The notes beneath the pieces were generated by a model that saw only the letters and a program-made list of their open reading frames with translations, ran no database searches and was not told the origin of the DNA. A stretch of 10,297 nt of DNA. Source: JAZKIX01 sp040384645 (GTDB taxonomy: Bacteria > Pseudomonadota > Gammaproteobacteria > Burkholderiales > Burkholderiaceae_D). Numbering within the stretch: the stretch's first letter is position 1; each line of letters opens with the position of its first letter. The stretch covers positions 1 through 10,297 of the forward strand of contig JAZKIX010000123.1 of the NCBI GenBank assembly GCA_040384645.1, in the 5' to 3' direction. Below, piece by piece: positions 7,016-10,297 of this stretch. The position numbers and the translations under genes are program-made.

Positions 7016-7738
7016 ATGGCCTTACGCATCCTCATTATTGAAGACGAACCGGCCATCGCCGATACCCTCACTTACGCCTTGAGTACGGAAGGATTCGAGA
7101 CAGTGTGGTGCGCTACTGGGCAAGCGGCGTTGGCAGCCTTGCGTCAAGGCGAATTTGCACTGGCGCTGGTCGATGTCGGCTTGCCGGACGTGAACGGCTT
7201 TGAGCTGTTCCGTGAAATCAATCGCCAATGGTCTTTGCCCTTGATTTTCTTGACGGCGCGCAGCGGCGAAATCGATCGCGTGGTGGGTTTGGAATTGGGT
7301 GCGGACGATTACATTTCAAAACCATTCAGTCCGCGTGAAGTGTGTGCACGGGTGCGGATGGTGTTGCGGCGGGCCAATCGCGGTGCAGGCAACGATTGGG
7401 CGCAGCAATCAGGCGCGTCAGAAAAGCCGTGCAGCATCGATGATATAAAACAATTCGTGGTCGATGACGAACGTAAATCGATCAGCTTTTTGGGGCAGGC
7501 GCTAGAACTTTCCCGCACCGAGTTCCGTTTGCTGAAGGTCTTGGTCGACCGCCCGGGCCGCGTCTATTCACGCGATCAATTGATGGCACAAGCCTGGGAT
7601 CATCCCGATGTTAGCCTAGACCGCACGGTCGATGCCCACATCAAACAATTACGCGCCAAACTGCGCCAGATCGCGCCGGACGCCGATCCGATCCAGACCC
7701 ATCGCGGCATGGGTTATTCGCTCAAGCCTGATGCGTAA
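7016..7738 (+). CDS. creB: Response regulator CreB
   Basis: OmpR/PhoB-family response regulator of the CreBC two-component system. When phosphorylated by CreC it activates genes carrying the TTCAC-N6-TTCAC cre-tag. The receiver domain (about 1-120) has the acidic pair E9/D10, the phospho-acceptor D53 in ALVDVGLPD, T80 and K102. The segment LTARSGEIDRVVGLELGADD and the motif KPFSPREVCARVR match E. coli CreB almost word for word from memory. The winged-helix DNA-binding domain (about 145-240) ends with DRTVDAHIKQLRAKLR and THRGMGYSL, again CreB-like. The length of 240 aa is usual. No Shine-Dalgarno sequence precedes the ATG (CAACTCTCGCC upstream), so initiation may be weak or through a short leader. 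creC starts 3 nt after the stop, so the two are surely co-transcribed. creA is absent upstream, unlike in E. coli. Confidence 0.95.
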   Translation: MALRILIIEDEPAIADTLTYALSTEGFETVWCATGQAALAALRQGEFALALVDVGLPDVNGFELFREINRQWSLPLIFLTARSGEIDRVVGLELGADDYISKPFSPREVCARVRMVLRRANRGAGNDWAQQSGASEKPCSIDDIKQFVVDDERKSISFLGQALELSRTEFRLLKVLVDRPGRVYSRDQLMAQAWDHPDVSLDRTVDAHIKQLRAKLRQIAPDADPIQTHRGMGYSLKPDA

Positions 7739-7741
7739 ATA

Positions 7742-9190
7742 ATGAAGCGCCGCAACCGCATTTACCTCGGCATCCTGTGTGTGTTTGCACTGTTGGTCGG
7801 CCTGCTGCTGTACCGCGTCGCAACCGATATCGATTCGCGCTATCGCGAATCAGCGGAGGAATCGCTGGTCGATACCGCGCATTTGCTGGCGGCGTTTGTC
7901 GAAACCGATATGCGCGAGCAAGCCATTGATGTGAGCCGTTTGCGCGGCGCATTATCGAATGCCTACGGCCGTCGTTTCGAGGCAAAAATCTATGGCATCA
8001 CCAAGCGCCGGGTCGATTTGCATATCTATTTGACGGACGACAATGGCAGCGTCATATTCGACTCGGCCGGGCAGGCGGTAGGCCAGGATTTCCGCGCCTG
8101 GCGCGACGTGAACCGGGCGCTGGCTGGCGAATACGGCGCCCGTACCACGCCCACCGATCCGGCCAAACCGGAAACTGCCATCATGTACGTCGCCGCACCG
8201 ATCTATAGCGACGGTGCCATCGTCGGCGTGGTCAGCGTCGGCAAATCAGTCGCCTCGCATCACGAGCGTGTGGTCACGGCACGCCAAAAATTGCTGTACG
8301 TGGGACTCATTACACTAACTGCATTTATCTTGCTGTTGCTGGTGGTATCGGTCTGGCTAGCACGCCCTTTCGGCCTGACAGCAGACTTTCTGCATATATT
8401 GCGTCAAGAAGGCATTCGCCGTCCCGCCCATTTGCTGCGACGTTTGGGTACCGTCACCAAAACTGCGTTCGGCGAGATGCGCGATGCGCTGGCTGGACGC
8501 AGTTATACCGAAGAATATGTGCAAACCCTGACCCACGAATTAAAAAGTCCGCTGACTGCCATTCGCGGCGCCGCCGAACTATTGCGCGAGCCGATGCCGG
8601 AAGCGCAACGGCAACGCTTCACGGCCAATATCAGCGAGCAAGTGCAGCGCCTGCAAGAGTTGGCCGATCGCCTGCTGGAACTGGCCAGCCTGGAAAAACG
8701 CCGCACGCTGGATGATGTGTGCCACATCAATCTGAACGATTTGATGCATGATGTCGCAGCCGCGATCGAACCGATCGCGCGTCGCAAAAATGTGGCGCTG
8801 TTAATCGATGCCGGTCTGACTGGGATGGCGGTGCAAGTTGATGGTAATGCGTTCTTATTGCATCGCGCCTTAGCCAATCTGCTCGCCAACGCGGTCGATT
8901 TTTCCCCGCCGGATTCGCGCATCGAACTGGCCGCGCAGGTGCTTGGCCGCAAGATCAGGATCACCGTGCGCGACCACGGCGCCGGTATTCCCGACTATGC
9001 GCTGGATCGTGTTTTTGAAAAATTTTATTCCCTGCCACGCCCCGATTCGGGTCGCAAAAGTACCGGCCTCGGCCTGGCATTCGTGCGGGAAGTGGCGCAT
9101 CTGCATGGCGGCGAAGTGCAACTTGCCAACCATGCCGAAGGCGGCACGCTGGCCAGTTTGACGCTACCGGCATTGGAGCGACAAAAGTAA
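7742..9190 (+). CDS. creC: Sensor histidine kinase CreC
   Basis: Inner-membrane histidine kinase that phosphorylates CreB. The 482 aa compare with about 474 in E. coli. TM1 (about 7-25) and TM2 (about 186-206) flank a periplasmic sensor domain with CreC-typical stretches: YGRRFEAKIYGITK, YLTDDNGSVIFDSAG..VGQDF and MYVAAPIYSDGAIVGVVSVGK. A HAMP-like linker follows, then the dimerisation/H-box QTLTHELKSPLTAIRGAAEL with phospho-acceptor H265. The N-box is NLLANAVDFSP (N383), G1 is DHGAGIPDYAL, the F-box is FEKFYSLPR and G2 is TGLGLAFV. All catalytic motifs are intact, and IPDYAL plus FYSLPR are shared with E. coli CreC. Translation probably couples to creB, since there is no ribosome site and only 3 nt between the stop and start. 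The E. coli system responds to carbon-source and growth-condition changes; the signal here is unknown. Confidence 0.95.
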   Translation: MKRRNRIYLGILCVFALLVGLLLYRVATDIDSRYRESAEESLVDTAHLLAAFVETDMREQAIDVSRLRGALSNAYGRRFEAKIYGITKRRVDLHIYLTDDNGSVIFDSAGQAVGQDFRAWRDVNRALAGEYGARTTPTDPAKPETAIMYVAAPIYSDGAIVGVVSVGKSVASHHERVVTARQKLLYVGLITLTAFILLLLVVSVWLARPFGLTADFLHILRQEGIRRPAHLLRRLGTVTKTAFGEMRDALAGRSYTEEYVQTLTHELKSPLTAIRGAAELLREPMPEAQRQRFTANISEQVQRLQELADRLLELASLEKRRTLDDVCHINLNDLMHDVAAAIEPIARRKNVALLIDAGLTGMAVQVDGNAFLLHRALANLLANAVDFSPPDSRIELAAQVLGRKIRITVRDHGAGIPDYALDRVFEKFYSLPRPDSGRKSTGLGLAFVREVAHLHGGEVQLANHAEGGTLASLTLPALERQK

Positions 9191-9217
9191 GCTCATCGAG
9201 CAACGCGTTTAGGTAGC

Positions 9218-9233
9218 TTCACATACCCTTCAC
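9218..9233 (+). promoter_or_regulatory. CreB-binding cre-tag, perfect consensus
   Basis: TTCAC (9218-9222), ATACCC spacer, TTCAC (9229-9233): an exact match to the CreB recognition sequence TTCAC-N6-TTCAC known from E. coli and Aeromonas. It lies 27 nt after the creC stop and about 95 nt before the next start. A TATGAA -10-like hexamer is at 9255-9260, so the tag would cover the -35 region, as expected for activation by a PhoB/OmpR-type regulator. Confidence 0.85.
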
Positions 9234-9249
9234 CGCGATTTCAGCCATT

Positions 9250-9261
9250 CTTCATATGAAG
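9250..9261. promoter_or_regulatory. 12-bp palindrome overlapping the probable -10 of the VIT gene
   Basis: CTTCATATGAAG is a perfect palindrome 16 nt downstream of the cre-tag. It contains TATGAA (9255-9260), a candidate -10 element 21 bp past the tag. It may be coincidental or a second operator. Confidence 0.45.
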
Positions 9262-9328
9262 TTCTAACCGGTCGGCGAACCTTTGCCTGAGCGTGTCGCT
9301 GGACGCGCCAGACTTTACGGAGATCGCC

Positions 9329-10297
9329 ATGACCTGGTTTCACATATTGCGCACTATGCCTGTCGCTGTACTTGCGGCTGTCCTGGCCGCACCGTTTGTG
9401 TTCGTGACAACGTCGAGCTGGGCGACGGACACCGCCCCCGACAGCAAGACACTCGCGCCCTACTTTTTCCTCGACAATGGAGATCCATCGCTCGACCGAC
9501 TGCCGCTCAAGGCCACCGAGGTCGAGGTCAAAATTGCCGGCATCATTGCCGACGTCACCGTGATTCAACGTTACAAAAATGAAGGTACACGGCCAATCGA
9601 GGCGCGCTATGTTTTCCCGGCCTCGACCAGGGCGGCGGTATATGGGATGCGGATGCGGGTCGGCAAGCGCCAGATCGACGCCAAAATCCGCGAGAAAAAA
9701 CAAGCGCATGCTGAATACGAAGCCGCCAAGAAAGAAGGCAAAAGTGCTTCGCTGCTGGAACAACAACGGGCCAATGTGTTCCAGATGAATGTCGCCAACA
9801 TCATGCCGGGCGACGATATCGCGGTCGAATTGCATTACACCGAAACCCTGGTGCCGACCGAGGGCACTTATCAATTCGTATTTCCTACCGTGGTCGGGCC
9901 GCGCTATAACAAGAGTAATAGCGGCGGCAACCGCAGCAATGAGCAATGGGTGGCGCAGCCGACACTGGCAGCAGGTGCCGAATCCAAATCGACTTTCGGC
10001 ATGAAACTGGTCATCGACTCGCCAATTGCATTGAAACAAATCAGCTCCAGTTCGCACCAGATCCAAACCGCGCTCAAGGACGCGCAGCACTATGAAGTAG
10101 CGCTGGCGCCATCAACTGCACATGGCAACCGCGACTTCGTACTCGACTACAAATTAGCTGGCAATTCGATTGAATCCGGTGTGCTGTTGTACAAGGGCGG
10201 CAAGGATGGTGACGAGAATTTTTTCCTTGCCATGATTGAGCCGCCGGCACGTGTCACCAATGCAGAAATCGTGCCGCGTGAATATATATTTATCATC
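9329..10297 (+). CDS. Exported VIT-domain (probable VIT/vWA) protein, 3' truncated by window
   Basis: The open frame runs 323 codons from ATG 9329-9331 to the window edge. GGAG at 9319-9322, 6 nt upstream, fixes the start. Residues about 10-29 are the hydrophobic core of a signal peptide, with cleavage likely after SSWA (residue 32). Residues about 50-190 are a vault/inter-alpha-trypsin (VIT) domain: VTVIQRYKNEGTRPIEARYVFP, then AAVYGMRMRVG, REKKQAHAEYEAAKKEGKSA, SLLEQQRANVFQMNVANIMPG and FPTVVGPRY. A beta-rich linker follows, and the window stops at VPREYIFII. In this family that segment is directly followed by a DxSxS metal-binding (MIDAS) motif, so a von Willebrand A domain is expected but not seen. 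Such proteins are thought to mediate adhesion or protein-protein contacts in the periplasm or on the surface. The upstream cre-tag makes it a likely direct CreB target; a LPxTG-like, exosortase or TM C-terminus cannot be judged. Confidence 0.92.
   Translation, partial: MTWFHILRTMPVAVLAAVLAAPFVFVTTSSWATDTAPDSKTLAPYFFLDNGDPSLDRLPLKATEVEVKIAGIIADVTVIQRYKNEGTRPIEARYVFPASTRAAVYGMRMRVGKRQIDAKIREKKQAHAEYEAAKKEGKSASLLEQQRANVFQMNVANIMPGDDIAVELHYTETLVPTEGTYQFVFPTVVGPRYNKSNSGGNRSNEQWVAQPTLAAGAESKSTFGMKLVIDSPIALKQISSSSHQIQTALKDAQHYEVALAPSTAHGNRDFVLDYKLAGNSIESGVLLYKGGKDGDENFFLAMIEPPARVTNAEIVPREYIFII

Noticed and set aside
7016..9190. Dedicated sortase-system regulator pair rather than CreBC
   Set aside because: The neighbouring VIT gene raises the possibility, but both proteins match E. 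coli CreB and CreC over long diagnostic stretches and a perfect cre-tag is present.
9230..10090. 286-codon open frame on the - strand opposite the VIT gene
   Set aside because: It lies wholly antisense to a strongly recognised VIT domain, has no signal of a known family, and arises from GC-biased codons of the real gene.

Overview
The window looks like chromosomal DNA from a betaproteobacterium, most likely Burkholderiales and possibly Oxalobacteraceae. The evidence is moderate-to-high GC with strong third-position bias, a proteobacterial-type DnaE2 polymerase, CreB/CreC proteins alignable by eye to the E. coli pair, and exported proteins of a style I associate with that group. The species is inferred, not shown.

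Layout: (1) 1-3142, + strand: nearly all of the error-prone polymerase DnaE2/ImuC, missing only its first few codons. (2) 3143-6685: an accessory block of four exported proteins of unknown or poorly known function. Two are on the - strand: a secreted 319-aa protein at 3307-4266 and a membrane-anchored HExxHxxGxxD metalloprotease-like protein at 4564-5340. Two are on the + strand: a secreted beta-sandwich-like protein at 5502-6182 and a small four-cysteine secreted protein at 6269-6685. (3) 6686-7015: an AT-rich gap with a striking perfect inverted repeat. (4) 7016-9190: creB-creC, a tightly coupled two-component system. (5) 9191-10297: a regulatory gap followed by the N-terminal 323 residues of an exported VIT/vWA-type protein that runs off the window just before the expected metal-binding motif.

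The most interesting point is a perfect match to the CreB 'cre-tag' (TTCAC-N6-TTCAC) at 9218-9233, the only perfect copy I found in the window. It lies between creC and the VIT gene and about 21 bases upstream of a -10-like hexamer. This suggests that CreBC here directly activates an envelope-located VIT/vWA protein, an arrangement different from the E. coli creABCD operon. No RNA genes, CRISPR arrays, intact insertion sequences or phage genes are visible.
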